In this document: one piece after another, positions 1-8,296 of the stretch
Numbering within the stretch: the stretch's first letter is position 1
Layout of the letters: each line of letters starts with the position of its first letter
NCBI GenBank assembly: GCA_021732085.1
Contig: JAKFVQ010000001.1
Location: 1 to 51,961, forward strand
DNA length: 51,961 nt
Direction: 5' to 3'
DNA from: Candidatus Obscuribacterales bacterium
Lineage (GTDB): Bacteria > Cyanobacteriota > Vampirovibrionia > Obscuribacterales > Obscuribacteraceae
Made by a program: the position numbers and the translations under genes
Notes under the pieces: model-generated
What the model was told of the DNA's origin: nothing
What the model saw: the letters and a program-made list of their open reading frames with translations, nothing else
The model's database searches: none

Positions 1-45
1 AACAAATACTTCAAGGAGCTGGGATTACCCCAACTCGCCGCGTAA
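1..45 (+). CDS. C-terminal end of group II intron reverse transcriptase/maturase (partial)
   Basis: The window opens inside a plus-strand reading frame that encodes a 14-residue tail ending YFKELGLPQLAA and stops at the TAA at 43-45. This hydrophobic 'GL' ending right before the intron's terminal RNA domains is what group II intron-encoded proteins usually show. The protein would normally carry reverse transcriptase and maturase domains that help the intron RNA splice and retro-home, but those lie outside the window. The assignment depends on the domain V and VI structure immediately downstream; by itself the tail would not be recognisable. Confidence 0.6.
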   Translation, partial: NKYFKELGLPQLAA

Positions 46-121
46 TGTGTCCGCCGAACCGCCGTGTACGGACCCGTACGCACGGTGGTGTGGCAGGGAA
101 AGATCGTGAGATCCTACCTAT
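1..121 (+). mobile_element. 3' end of a group II intron (domains V and VI)
   Basis: After the maturase stop, 56-93 folds as a domain V-like hairpin: ACCGCCGTG (58-66) pairs with CACGGTGGT (81-89) with one G-U, and TACGG pairs with CCGTA towards the tip. A CGC-type catalytic triad fits the lower stem. Next, 95-121 folds as domain VI, GATC-gtga-GATC plus flanking pairs, with an unpaired A in the 3' arm about 7-8 nt from the end, where the branch-point A is expected. The likely 3' splice site is after the AT at 120-121. The 5' part of the intron lies outside the window. The fold was read by eye, not by covariance model. Confidence 0.75.
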
Positions 122-374
122 GCTTATCCGACGATTCTAATTCTTGAGCCTTACTGGATTTTGCTTCACTGATGGCTTTTTGATTCTCTTCTTTCAAGCG
201 TGGTTCAGTGCCAACTTTTAAATATTCTTCGAGCAATACTTTCTTGAGCTGTTGCTCTTCGCTACGGCCTGCCTCACTGATGATGAAGGCCCCGGCTAGT
301 TTCTCAAGCTCTGTAGCTACATGCCTTGTTTCACCGAAGTTATCTGTACTGCTTGGTCGGATTTGTCGTTCCAT
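114..374 (-). CDS. Small hypothetical protein whose 3' end runs into the intron
   Basis: This 86-residue hydrophilic, Lys/Glu-rich protein is not recognised. The ATG is preceded by GAGGG four bases upstream, which supports translation. Its last two codons and stop (114-119) lie within the predicted intron 3' end, so the original C-terminus probably continued on the other side of the intron, or the gene ended nearby and the stop is acquired. The composition (many Glu, Lys, Ser, Ala) suggests a helical cytoplasmic protein. No neighbour gives a functional clue. It could also be a chance frame. Confidence 0.4.
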   Translation of the reverse strand: MERQIRPSSTDNFGETRHVATELEKLAGAFIISEAGRSEEQQLKKVLLEEYLKVGTEPRLKEENQKAISEAKSSKAQELESSDKHR

Positions 375-551
375 AATACCCTCAGCTTAGCTAGCGCAAG
401 CACCGATGACGGCGCGAATGGTTGCATGCTAGTAGGCCCGTGGGATTAACAGAATAGCCTTTCTCAGGTTCTGTAAATATGGGGAAAGCACTAATGAAAT
501 GCGAACGTTCTGCTGGTCCATAGCTATTGCGCGAAAGGAAAGCGCCTCGCA

Positions 552-2291
552 GCCTGAAACAAGTAGCAAAATTGGAACTTGTCTCCGGCTGCGAGGTGAA
601 GTTAGCCTGAAACAAGTACCAAAAGTGGAACTTGTCTCCGGCTGCGCGGCGAGGTCAGCCTGAAAGAAGTATCAAAAGTGGAACTTGTCTCCGGCTGCAA
701 GGTGTGGGCCAGCCTGAAACAAGTAGCAAAAAAGTGGAACTTGTCTCCGGCTGCGCGGTGTGGTCAGCCTGAAAGAAGTAGCAAAAGTGGAACTTGTCTC
801 CGGCTGCGCGGTGAAGTTAGCCTGAAACAAGTAGCAAAAGTGGAACTTGTCTCCGGCTGCGCGGTGTGGTCAGCCTGAAACAAGTAGCAAAAAAGTGGAA
901 CTTGTCTCCGGCTGCGCGGTGAGTCAGCCTGAAAGAAGTATCAAAAGTGGAACTTGTCTCCGGCTGCGAGGTGAAGTTAGCCTGAAACAAGTACCAAAAG
1001 TGGAACTTGTCTCCGGCTGCGCGGTGAAGTTAGCCTGAAACAAGTAGCAAAAGTGGAACTTGTCTCCGGCTGCTGGTGAAGTTAGCCTGAAACAAGTAGC
1101 AAAAGTGGAACTTGTCTCCGGCTGCGCGGTGAAGTTAGCCTGAAACAAGTAGCAAAAGTGGAACTTGTCTCCGGCTGCGCGGTTTGGTCAGCCTGAAAGA
1201 AGTAGCAAAAGTGGAACTTGTCTCCGGCTGCGCGGTGAAGTTAGCCTGAAACAAGTACCAAAAGTGGAACTTGTCTCAGGCTGCAAGGTGTGGGTCAGCC
1301 TGAAAGAAGTATCGAAAGTGGAGCTTGGCTCCGGCTGCGCGGTGTGGTCAGCCTGAAAGAAGTTAGCCTGAAAGAAGTATCGAAAGTGGAACTTGGCTCC
1401 GGCTGCGCGGTGTGGTCAGCCTGAAAGAAGTTAGCCTGAAAGAAGTATCGAAAGTGGAACTTGTCTCCGGCTGCGCGGTGTGGCCAGCCTGAAAGAAGTA
1501 TCGAAAGGTGGAGCTTGGCTCCGGCTGCGCGGTGTGGTCAGCCTGAAAGAAGTTAGCCTGAAAGAAGTATCGAAAGTGGAACTTGTCTCCGGCTGCAAGG
1601 TGTGGGTCAGCCTGAAAGAAGTATCGAAAGTGGAACTTGTCTCCGGCTGCGCGGTGGTGAAGTTAGCCTGAAAGAAGTATCAAAAGTGGAACTTTGTCTC
1701 CGGCTGCAAGGTGTGGGTCAGCCTGAAAGAAGTATCGAAAGTGGAACTTGTCTCCGGCTGCGCGGTGAGGTTAGCCTGAAACAAGTAGCAAAAGTGGAAC
1801 TTGTCTCCGGCTGCAAGGTGTGGGTCAGCCTGAAACAAGTAGCAAAAGTGGAACTTGTCTCCGGCTGCAAGGTGTGGGTCAGCCTGAAACAAGTAGCAAA
1901 AGTGGAACTTGTCTCCGGCTGCTGGTGAAGTTAGCCTGAAAGAAGTAGCAAAAGTGGAACTTGTCTCCGGCTGCAAGGTGTGGGTCAGCCTGAAACGAGT
2001 ATCAAAAGTGGAACTTGTCTCCGGCTGCTGGTGAAGTTAGCCTGAAACGAGTATCAAAAGTGGAACTTGTCTCCGGCTGCTGGTGAAGTTAGCCTGAAAC
2101 AAGTAGCAAAAGGGGAACTTGTCTCCGGCTGCTGGTGAAGTTAGCCTGAAAGAAGTAGCAAAAGGGGAACTTGTCTCCGGCTGCGCGGTGAGGTCAGCCT
2201 GAAAGAAGTAGCAAAATTGGAACTTGTCTCCGGCTGCGAGGTGAAGTTAGCCTGAAAGAAGTATCAAAAGTGGAACTTGTCTCCGGCTACA
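552..2291. repeat. Tandem array of 32 full ~53-bp hairpin units
   Basis: Units start at 552, 605, 658, 712, 767, 820, 873, 927, 980, 1033 and so on to 2250, at 52-56 bp spacing. Three extra 15-bp partial units sit at 1351, 1419 and 1541. Each unit has a left arm GCCTGAAACAAGT, a 12-nt loop, and a right arm ACTTGTCTCCGGC that pairs with 11 of 13 positions, then a 15-nt linker of several types (gcgcggtgaagtta, caaggtgtgggtca, tggtgaagtta). Many copies carry GAAGT in the left arm, losing one pair; the copy at 1244 carries CAGGC in the right arm, restoring one. Because 53 is not a multiple of 3, all reading frames across it are by-products. There are no variable spacers and no cas genes. Confidence 0.95.
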
Positions 2292-2331
2292 ACTGAGGAG
2301 GCTGAAGCAAGTTCATAAATCAAGATGGAAT

Positions 2332-2940
2332 TCAGATCGCCTTGACCACGTGTAACGGTTCACGTCCCCGCGTCATGGCGAAATAGAATGAGATGTGTAC
2401 AGTCTTTATAGAAGTCGATAGCGAGACGTGTCTGTGTGATGTTCGAAAAACAGCAGCTTTCTGGCTGTTATTGATAGGAGTTATATTTTGCTGATTGTGT
2501 TTGACTGTGGGATTTTGTGTTTGTATATTTGAATTCTTTTGCTTTTCTTTGAACTTCGCATGGACGTGTTCCATGCGTCTGCAATGTTCAAGGCGCACGA
2601 TCATCTTCCGCGCTGATTTGTAGTTAAGACCGGTAGTTTGTTTTATCAGTCCACTGGAAATTCCGATCTTCTCTTCTCTCTGAATGCTCATAACGTGCCA
2701 CAGTTCGGCAAGCCTTCGCAGCCCTTGGAATTGTGTTCCTGCTGTAGCAGAAGTTTGCTTCTTGCATTTTTTGTTTGCGCACTCATAGAGTTCTCGTTTG
2801 CGTAACCAGTAGGCCTTGTCGTTTCCACAGGTAGGACAGCGAAAGCCTGATCCTTGCCATCGGAGTTGAGTAAGCTCGTCCTTGCAATCGCTTTTTGTTA
2901 CCGCCTTGAGTGGCAATTTTGAAGGATCGACTAACTCCAT
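2332..2940 (-). CDS. Truncated IS1595-like transposase (zinc ribbon and HTH, no DDE domain)
   Basis: Residues 35-59 form a zinc ribbon with C35-x2-C38 and C54-x4-C59, followed by KQTSATAGTQFQ, the pattern of the N-terminal ribbon of IS1595-family transposases. Residues ~90-120 look like the helix-turn-helix that follows it. A full transposase is about 300 residues and carries an ISXO2-type DDE domain. Here the 202-residue frame ends in a polar tail with no such domain, so it is probably an inactive remnant or a reused DNA-binding protein. The start is supported by GAGGTG five bases before the ATG. It sits between the hairpin array and the glutamine synthetase pair. Inverted repeats of an intact element were not found. 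Confidence 0.65.
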   Translation of the reverse strand: MELVDPSKLPLKAVTKSDCKDELTQLRWQGSGFRCPTCGNDKAYWLRKRELYECANKKCKKQTSATAGTQFQGLRRLAELWHVMSIQREEKIGISSGLIKQTTGLNYKSARKMIVRLEHCRRMEHVHAKFKEKQKNSNIQTQNPTVKHNQQNITPINNSQKAAVFRTSHRHVSLSTSIKTVHISFYFAMTRGREPLHVVKAI

Positions 2941-3189
2941 CGATGCACCTCATTTATGAAATCGGATTAGGTGTTTGTCGAAAAAGTGGGTTCTATTGCA
3001 GAATATTTTGATCTCCTGCGACGGCACGCAGAAAGAGCAAATATATGGGACACCTATAGATTCCATTTAAGAGCAATTGCGCTCTAAATGCAACACTTTT
3101 CTATTCGAAAAACGAATTTTAATGGATGCGTACGAACGATTGTAGATCGGCTTCCTGAGCGCGTTTTCTAGGTGGCTGGAGCGCTAATC

Positions 3190-4326
3190 TTAGGCTAGTC
3201 CTTCAAGCCGATACAAGCGGATTGCATTTCCATGCAATACAAGCTCGCCAGTTTCTTCTGCCTCTCGTTGCGTAAGCAGTCCAGCGTTTATCATGTTGAA
3301 AAGACTGCCGGTCAGTCCGCGCTTCCAACACAATGCACCATACCAGTGGCTTTCTGGGCAGCTATGTCCATCTGTGCCTGCCAAAAGTTTCGATGAGGGT
3401 GCAATAGCCAGTGCATCACTAATCATGTTTGTGCCGCGAGCGGATGATAGTGATATTGATAGCGAAAGATCCATATAGACATTGCTGTATAGAGAGCAAA
3501 GAAAGCCGGCCTCGCGCACATATGGGAAGCAGTGCAAAAGCACAAAATGTGTTTTTGCAAAACGCTGCGAGCGGAAAAGAGGTTGCATTAATGCCGGATT
3601 GCATTCAATCAAATCGGCATCATCGTCACCAATTCCGCAGTGTATTTGGACCGGCACGTTGAGCTCGGCGGCTAGCTCGAAAGCTTGTAAGAGCAGGTAA
3701 TGATACACTGGTCTCTTTTCTATGCGAAGGTAAGTCTCTTCAAATTCTTCTTTAAGCCGGAGAAAATCTCTATGGGCCTCGTCTTTGCTCGGGCGTAGTA
3801 TTTGGAGCCCACCTCTATAGCCGCAAATGGTTTTTAGACTAACTAACTTTTGACCGCGCGTTTCTTTCAGTTTGTTTTGAAAGAGCGTTTCGGCCTCTGA
3901 GAGCGAACTGGCGGCGATTAGCGATTCTTCAATCAATCCTTCCAATCGCTTGCAGTGATAGATTGTTCGCCCTGAAATAGATGCTAGCTCATCTAAGTTA
4001 TAGGCTTTATCGTTTTGAAAGCCATCATCGATTATGAGCGCGCCAATTGAGACGTCGTCCCAGAGCATTTGTGCAAACTGGCTTTCCTTTTGTTGCGCTC
4101 TGAATTCGAGGAATGCAGCTTCATCTCGTGTGTTGAAAATTCTTTCCAGATGGTCAAGCAAATCTGTATAGTGAATGGAATGCCGCATGTGCTCTTGCAG
4201 AATCGACATTGAGCGGCTTTCAGTAAAACACTGTCGGAAGGCAATCTCATCCATCTCGCAAAAATTGCGAAGCAGCGAATGAGCGTGGTTGTCTATGATG
4301 ACTGCCTTGCTGATATCGAACGCCAT
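3190..4326 (-). CDS. Amidohydrolase-superfamily metal hydrolase (FluG N-domain-like)
   Basis: This 378-residue TIM-barrel hydrolase starts with the metal-binding HxH (H14, H16) and has further expected ligands at H229, H265 and D319 (in TDGH). This is the arrangement of the amidohydrolase_2 group. It follows the glutamine synthetase-like gene by only 16 bp on the same strand, so they are probably one transcript. In FluG/nodulin-like proteins of fungi and plants this hydrolase and a glutamine synthetase domain are one polypeptide, here encoded separately and in the opposite order. It probably hydrolyses or decarboxylates a small carboxylic or gamma-glutamyl compound, but the substrate cannot be read. 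No signal peptide, so cytoplasmic. Confidence 0.8.
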   Translation of the reverse strand: MAFDISKAVIIDNHAHSLLRNFCEMDEIAFRQCFTESRSMSILQEHMRHSIHYTDLLDHLERIFNTRDEAAFLEFRAQQKESQFAQMLWDDVSIGALIIDDGFQNDKAYNLDELASISGRTIYHCKRLEGLIEESLIAASSLSEAETLFQNKLKETRGQKLVSLKTICGYRGGLQILRPSKDEAHRDFLRLKEEFEETYLRIEKRPVYHYLLLQAFELAAELNVPVQIHCGIGDDDADLIECNPALMQPLFRSQRFAKTHFVLLHCFPYVREAGFLCSLYSNVYMDLSLSISLSSARGTNMISDALAIAPSSKLLAGTDGHSCPESHWYGALCWKRGLTGSLFNMINAGLLTQREAEETGELVLHGNAIRLYRLEGLA

Positions 4327-4342
4327 TTTTCTGTCTTTCGTA

Positions 4343-5683
4343 TTAGAACTTGGTCAGGTGCGCTTTAATTTCGTCTTCCGGGGTGAGCTTTGCGAAATAT
4401 GCATCCTCTGAACTTTTTACTTTCAGATAAACTCTTGCAAACTCGTCACCCAAGGCTTCCATAATCGTAGCATCCATCAGCAATTTCTTCGTTGCATCTT
4501 TTAAGGAGATGGGCAATCGTTCTACTTTTTTCTCAGCTGCTTCGGTACTACTAATGGTGCTTGGATCCGCTTGTACCGGCTCTGGTGGTGTCATCTTTCT
4601 CTTCACACCGTCCATGCCGGCCGCAATTAAAACGGCAAGTGCCAAGTATGGATTTGCCGTTGAATCTACGCATTTTACTTCGATGTTTGCTGACTCCAGT
4701 TCATGCTCCCAATACAAAGACGGAACTCTAACAGCGGCTTCTCTATTTTCGTAGCCCCAGCAAGTATAGGCCGAGCTCCACGATTTTGGTTTCAATCGCC
4801 TGTACGAATTAACCGTGGGGCAGGTTATTGCCACAATCGCCGGTAAATGTCGCAGAACGCCAGCTACGAAAAATTTGCCGAGATCGGAAAGTCCATTCTC
4901 GGACCAGAATAGATTCGTATTTGTGTCGGTATCCCAAGCGGATAGATGAAGATGGCAACCGTTGCCGGGCATCTCGACGCCAGGTTTAGGAGCAAGGCTT
5001 GCAACCAAATTATGTTGATTGGCAACCCCACGCAATGTTTCTCGGTAAAGGATGTGATTATCGGCTGCTTGCAATGCCGGCGCGTGTTTAATACTCAGTT
5101 CGTGTTGACCATGACCTAGCTCTGCGTAGTATTGCTCGACGGAAATATTCTGTCCCTGCAAAGCTTGTATAAAGTCGTCGATGAAATGGGCGGCCTTGTT
5201 CATGCCATCGGTGGAGAAACAATTTGATTCATCTATAGGCACCAAGCGATCCGCTTCCTTTCGTGCAAGAAAGAACTCTGGTTCAAATGCAGCTTCGAAT
5301 CTGATCCCGACCTCTTCATATATTGTGAGTTGCCGCTTCAATATTGAGCGCGGGCACAGTGACCATGGTGTGCGGTCCAGTTCCAACATATCGCAGATTA
5401 CGACCGCTGTCGCTGGGGCATAAGGAACGACGCGAAAAGTATTGAGGTCGGGAATCAAGCGGATCTCGCCGATGGCACCGTATCCGGTATCAGCTTGCAG
5501 CTCGTCCATCATGTTCATCGCCATGGTGCCTTTCACAAGCCCTATGCCGGCGGCGAAGCGCATCCTCCATGTCGGCGCCGATGCCGCTTTTGCTCTGATT
5601 ATGTTAGAGCTGTCGGCGAAAAGGAACCTGGCAAGTCGTAAGTGTCCTGATTCTGCAAGAGCGTATATTGATTCTGGATCCAT
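4343..5683 (-). CDS. Glutamine synthetase-like ATP-dependent ligase (gamma-glutamyl ligase type)
   Basis: This 446-residue protein carries the glutamine synthetase fold: metal-binding EPEFF (E134, E136), AELGHGQHELS (E188, E195), GNGCHLHLS (H244, H246), the NSYRRLKP loop and the ENREAAVRVP arginines. It ends with a KCVDSTANPYLALA segment. It lacks the adenylylation-site region typical of GlnA type I and resembles the GlnT/PuuA/FluG branch, which joins glutamate to an amine. The adjacent amidohydrolase suggests a gamma-glutamylation route for an amine or amide rather than primary ammonia assimilation. The ATG follows AAGG about ten bases upstream. Confidence 0.85.
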   Translation of the reverse strand: MDPESIYALAESGHLRLARFLFADSSNIIRAKAASAPTWRMRFAAGIGLVKGTMAMNMMDELQADTGYGAIGEIRLIPDLNTFRVVPYAPATAVVICDMLELDRTPWSLCPRSILKRQLTIYEEVGIRFEAAFEPEFFLARKEADRLVPIDESNCFSTDGMNKAAHFIDDFIQALQGQNISVEQYYAELGHGQHELSIKHAPALQAADNHILYRETLRGVANQHNLVASLAPKPGVEMPGNGCHLHLSAWDTDTNTNLFWSENGLSDLGKFFVAGVLRHLPAIVAITCPTVNSYRRLKPKSWSSAYTCWGYENREAAVRVPSLYWEHELESANIEVKCVDSTANPYLALAVLIAAGMDGVKRKMTPPEPVQADPSTISSTEAAEKKVERLPISLKDATKKLLMDATIMEALGDEFARVYLKVKSSEDAYFAKLTPEDEIKAHLTKF

Positions 5684-5772
5684 GTGCTAGCGACCTTTCA
5701 AATGTCGACAGAACTCTCTCGGATAATCACACCCGCTTATAACCTCTCTCAAACATTGAGGGATTTTGCTCG

Positions 5773-6108
5773 TCAGTCCAGCCGTTGCAGTTTAGTTGTG
5801 AGATAAATTGCTGTTCCGAACATCAGCATGGACAGTGCCATGGATGTTTTTGCAAATATCCAGACGAATGTAGATAACATGTCAGGTAAAAATGGCTGGA
5901 ATACGGTTATAGCCAGAGGGATGCCCACGAAGCTGAAAAGTGCGCCATAAATTGCGCTTACCCAAGCCCATTTTCGTAAGATTGCAATGTCCTGCGTTTG
6001 GTCAAGTTCCTGAAGTTTCAGAATGTCTCCGCGCGCCTTTTCTGCTTCCTTTTTTCGAAGTTTGGAGGCAATTGCTTTCAGGTAATGTTGAGTGGATCGT
6101 TGGGTCAC
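5773..6108 (-). CDS. Small two-helix membrane protein
   Basis: A charged, probably helical N-terminus of about 45 residues (rich in Lys, Glu, Gln) precedes two hydrophobic segments separated by a short loop containing PFLPD, so both ends should be cytoplasmic. I place the start at the GTG at 6108 because GGAGG lies five bases upstream; the longer TTG frame would put that Shine-Dalgarno inside the coding region. The result is 111 residues. It is divergent from the secreted protein at 6246, and the ~137 bp between them should hold both promoters. The family is not recognised. Confidence 0.6.
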   Translation of the reverse strand: MTQRSTQHYLKAIASKLRKKEAEKARGDILKLQELDQTQDIAILRKWAWVSAIYGALFSFVGIPLAITVFQPFLPDMLSTFVWIFAKTSMALSMLMFGTAIYLTTKLQRLD

Positions 6109-6245
6109 GTCGGCCTCCAATCATTAATTACCCAATGAATGCTGCTTACAGGCCGGCAAGTAAAATTCAGAAAGTGTTTAATGAAAGGAGTTGAGCGGGT
6201 AGTAAATATACGGCCGACTCTTTGCGTATTGGTGGTGAATCAGAA

Positions 6246-7460
6246 ATGAAACGTGGTCTGTGCCAATCTTTGCTTCTTTCAAGCCAGATTTTAGCTTTCT
6301 CGCTAATCCTTTGTGGTGGAATTCAGCCGGGCGCAAATGCGGAAGTCGAAGCTTCCATGCAAGGAAAGGTAACTAAGCAAGAGTCAAGCGAGGCAAAGCC
6401 TGCGGGTAAAGACTCGGCAACAAAGACCGAGGGGGAGCCTGTTAAAGGGCTGAACACCGATGCGATCAATAAGATTCTTGAGAAAGAAAATAAAGCCGGC
6501 GATTTATTAAAGGCCAGTTCGACTGTACAGGGCACAGAAGTGACTATACAAACGTGGACAAATCCGAAATCTACCGATAGAGAGAAGGATGCCAAAATCG
6601 ATTCGGTACTTCTTGCCAAAAAGCTTTTAGATCTCTATCCCGCCATTACAGGTTTCCGTTACAGGTATTTTGATACCACTGACCAGAACCGTTATTTGGA
6701 AATTACCGTGGTCCCTGGTGTCGTTCAATCTTTTGCTGCCGGAACACTTTCGGACAAGGATTTGCTAACAACCCTTCCCACCATTTGGCGTACTCGCCAG
6801 GCTGAGAACGTGCCGATAAATCCTGATTCAATTACAGCTGTTTTGGCCGGACCGGAGCAGGATAAACGCCAACGTGCGCTGCAGTCCATTCTTGTGCTCG
6901 AAAAGGCTGGCGTCGGTGCAAAGCCATTTCGTTCACTACTGGCTACCGTTGAAGAATCAGTCAAAGCTGGGCGTAATCAGGAAATGCAAACCAATTTAGA
7001 TAGACTTATGAGTGCGCTTAGTGATCAGGAAAGACGATTAAGCACTGCAAAATCTGTAAAGGTCGGACCGGCTGTTGGTAGTTCGGCGCGAACCAGTTCT
7101 AGCGGAGCTGTTGCAGCCGCTTCAAGTGGCACGAAGTCCGAGGTGAAGAACATGATCAAGGAAGGCGTTGCAGCTCATAAGAAGCAGATGGGCGATTATT
7201 ATCCGCACTACGGGCCGCTATATGTGGATCGAGTCAACATAGCCAATAGATTGATTGTCTTAAAAGAGGCTGGCACCAATATCGATAGCTTCAAAGAGCC
7301 ATTCAGGCAAATGGAAGACTGCGTGTTGTATGGGCGACCCGGCTTGGAGCAAAGTGTGCGATACTTTAATTCCGCTTTGAAATTGCCTGAACCTGCCCAC
7401 GACGCAGATTACAAGCTTCAACAGATGGTCGCTGATCAAAGTAAGGGGACGGATAGATGA
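6246..7460 (+). CDS. Exported protein of unknown function
   Basis: The ATG at 6246, preceded by GGTGGTGA, gives a classic Sec signal: MKR, then a hydrophobic stretch ending PGANA. The upstream TTG in frame would add eight residues before the signal. The mature part starts with a polar Lys/Glu/Ser linker, continues with a mixed alpha/beta region around residues 80-190, has a Ser/Ala/Gly linker near 270-290 and ends in a helical region. No catalytic motif is evident. Its stop overlaps the start of the next exported protein (ATGA at 7457-7460), so the two are translationally coupled and probably act together in the envelope. Confidence 0.7.
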   Translation: MKRGLCQSLLLSSQILAFSLILCGGIQPGANAEVEASMQGKVTKQESSEAKPAGKDSATKTEGEPVKGLNTDAINKILEKENKAGDLLKASSTVQGTEVTIQTWTNPKSTDREKDAKIDSVLLAKKLLDLYPAITGFRYRYFDTTDQNRYLEITVVPGVVQSFAAGTLSDKDLLTTLPTIWRTRQAENVPINPDSITAVLAGPEQDKRQRALQSILVLEKAGVGAKPFRSLLATVEESVKAGRNQEMQTNLDRLMSALSDQERRLSTAKSVKVGPAVGSSARTSSSGAVAAASSGTKSEVKNMIKEGVAAHKKQMGDYYPHYGPLYVDRVNIANRLIVLKEAGTNIDSFKEPFRQMEDCVLYGRPGLEQSVRYFNSALKLPEPAHDADYKLQQMVADQSKGTDR

Positions 7461-8170
7461 ACAAGAGAGAGATTTTCGCTTTGTGTGCCGGGTTGTTTTT
7501 AGCTTCCACTGGAGCTGCATTCGCACAGGAAGATGGCGCACAGCCTGGCCCCGGGCAAGCCGCTCGCCAAAAACTCTTTGAACGTATTCAACAAGCAAAA
7601 TCGCAAGGCATAGGCATCGGCGGCTACTTGCAAGCTTTCAAGGCTCTGGAAGAGCAAGCAAAAAGCGGAGATGGTGAAGATAAAATCAACTCTCGTGTTG
7701 AGGCTATTCATAAAAGCATTAATGATCAGATGGACCGGGCTAAAGTTCTGAAGACGCAAAGACCGCTTCCCCCTCAAGGCTCGCAGGTCAGAGGCTCAGA
7801 TCCGACTCCGACAGCTGCTGGCGGACCTCCCGCCGGTGGGCTCCCACCAGGAATTCCGGGCGGTTTGGCTGACAAGATCAAAGGCAAATTCGGCGATAAG
7901 CTTGATGGACTGCCGGAAGGCCTGAAAGATCGATTGCAAGATCCTGAAACTCGCCAGAAGCTTATGGAGAGATTCGGAAATCGCCTACCAGGCGGTGAGG
8001 GTGGACTTGGCGGTCTCGGTGGTGGCGGTGATAAGTCCGGTGGTCAAGGTGGACCCGGCGCTGGTGGCGGCCAAGGCGGACCTGGCGCTGGCGGTCAAGG
8101 CGGACCTGGCGCTGGCGGTCAAGGTGGACCTGGCGCTGGTGGGCAAGGTCAAACTGCCGGAACTGACTAA
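7457..8170 (+). CDS. Exported glycine-rich protein
   Basis: A Sec signal ending AAFA-Q is followed by a helical region of about 70 residues, a Pro/Gly-rich hinge, an amphipathic segment with GLADKIKGKFGDKL, and a C-terminal tail made of GQGGPGAG repeats that should be disordered. The tail is encoded by near-identical 24-bp units. The function is unknown; such tails are common in surface or matrix-associated proteins. It is coupled by a 4-bp overlap to the preceding exported protein. Confidence 0.7.
   Translation: MNKREIFALCAGLFLASTGAAFAQEDGAQPGPGQAARQKLFERIQQAKSQGIGIGGYLQAFKALEEQAKSGDGEDKINSRVEAIHKSINDQMDRAKVLKTQRPLPPQGSQVRGSDPTPTAAGGPPAGGLPPGIPGGLADKIKGKFGDKLDGLPEGLKDRLQDPETRQKLMERFGNRLPGGEGGLGGLGGGGDKSGGQGGPGAGGGQGGPGAGGQGGPGAGGQGGPGAGGQGQTAGTD
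8042..8142 (+). repeat. 24-bp in-frame tandem repeats (GQGGPGAG)
   Basis: Four consecutive units of GGTCAAGGCGGACCTGGCGC type, 24 bp each (one carries an extra GGC), differ only at third positions. All indels are multiples of three, so copy number could change without breaking the frame of the glycine-rich protein. Confidence 0.85.
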
Positions 8171-8296
8171 TCGGGTAGCTGCCAACAATATTTGTCTTTG
8201 AAGTACGAAAGATAAAAAGGTCAGCTTTGCTCTGACTAAGTTCCTCTCGACAACGTGATTCGAGGTTAGACTTGAAACTGGCAGGGCAGAATTTTA

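Noticed and set aside
552..2291. CRISPR array
   Set aside because: Units are contiguous with near-identical linkers and no unique spacers; no cas genes lie within the window.
552..2291. Coding repeats (VELVSGCKVWVSLKQVAK-type peptides in several frames on both strands)
   Set aside because: The 53-bp unit is not a multiple of three, so frames shift each unit; the open frames arise only from the absence of stops in the unit.
3064..3090. Hairpin CATTTAAGAGC/GCTCTAAATG as terminator
   Set aside because: It has a bulge and no clean T-run on either strand, and lies ~100 bp beyond the amidohydrolase stop, so the role is unclear.
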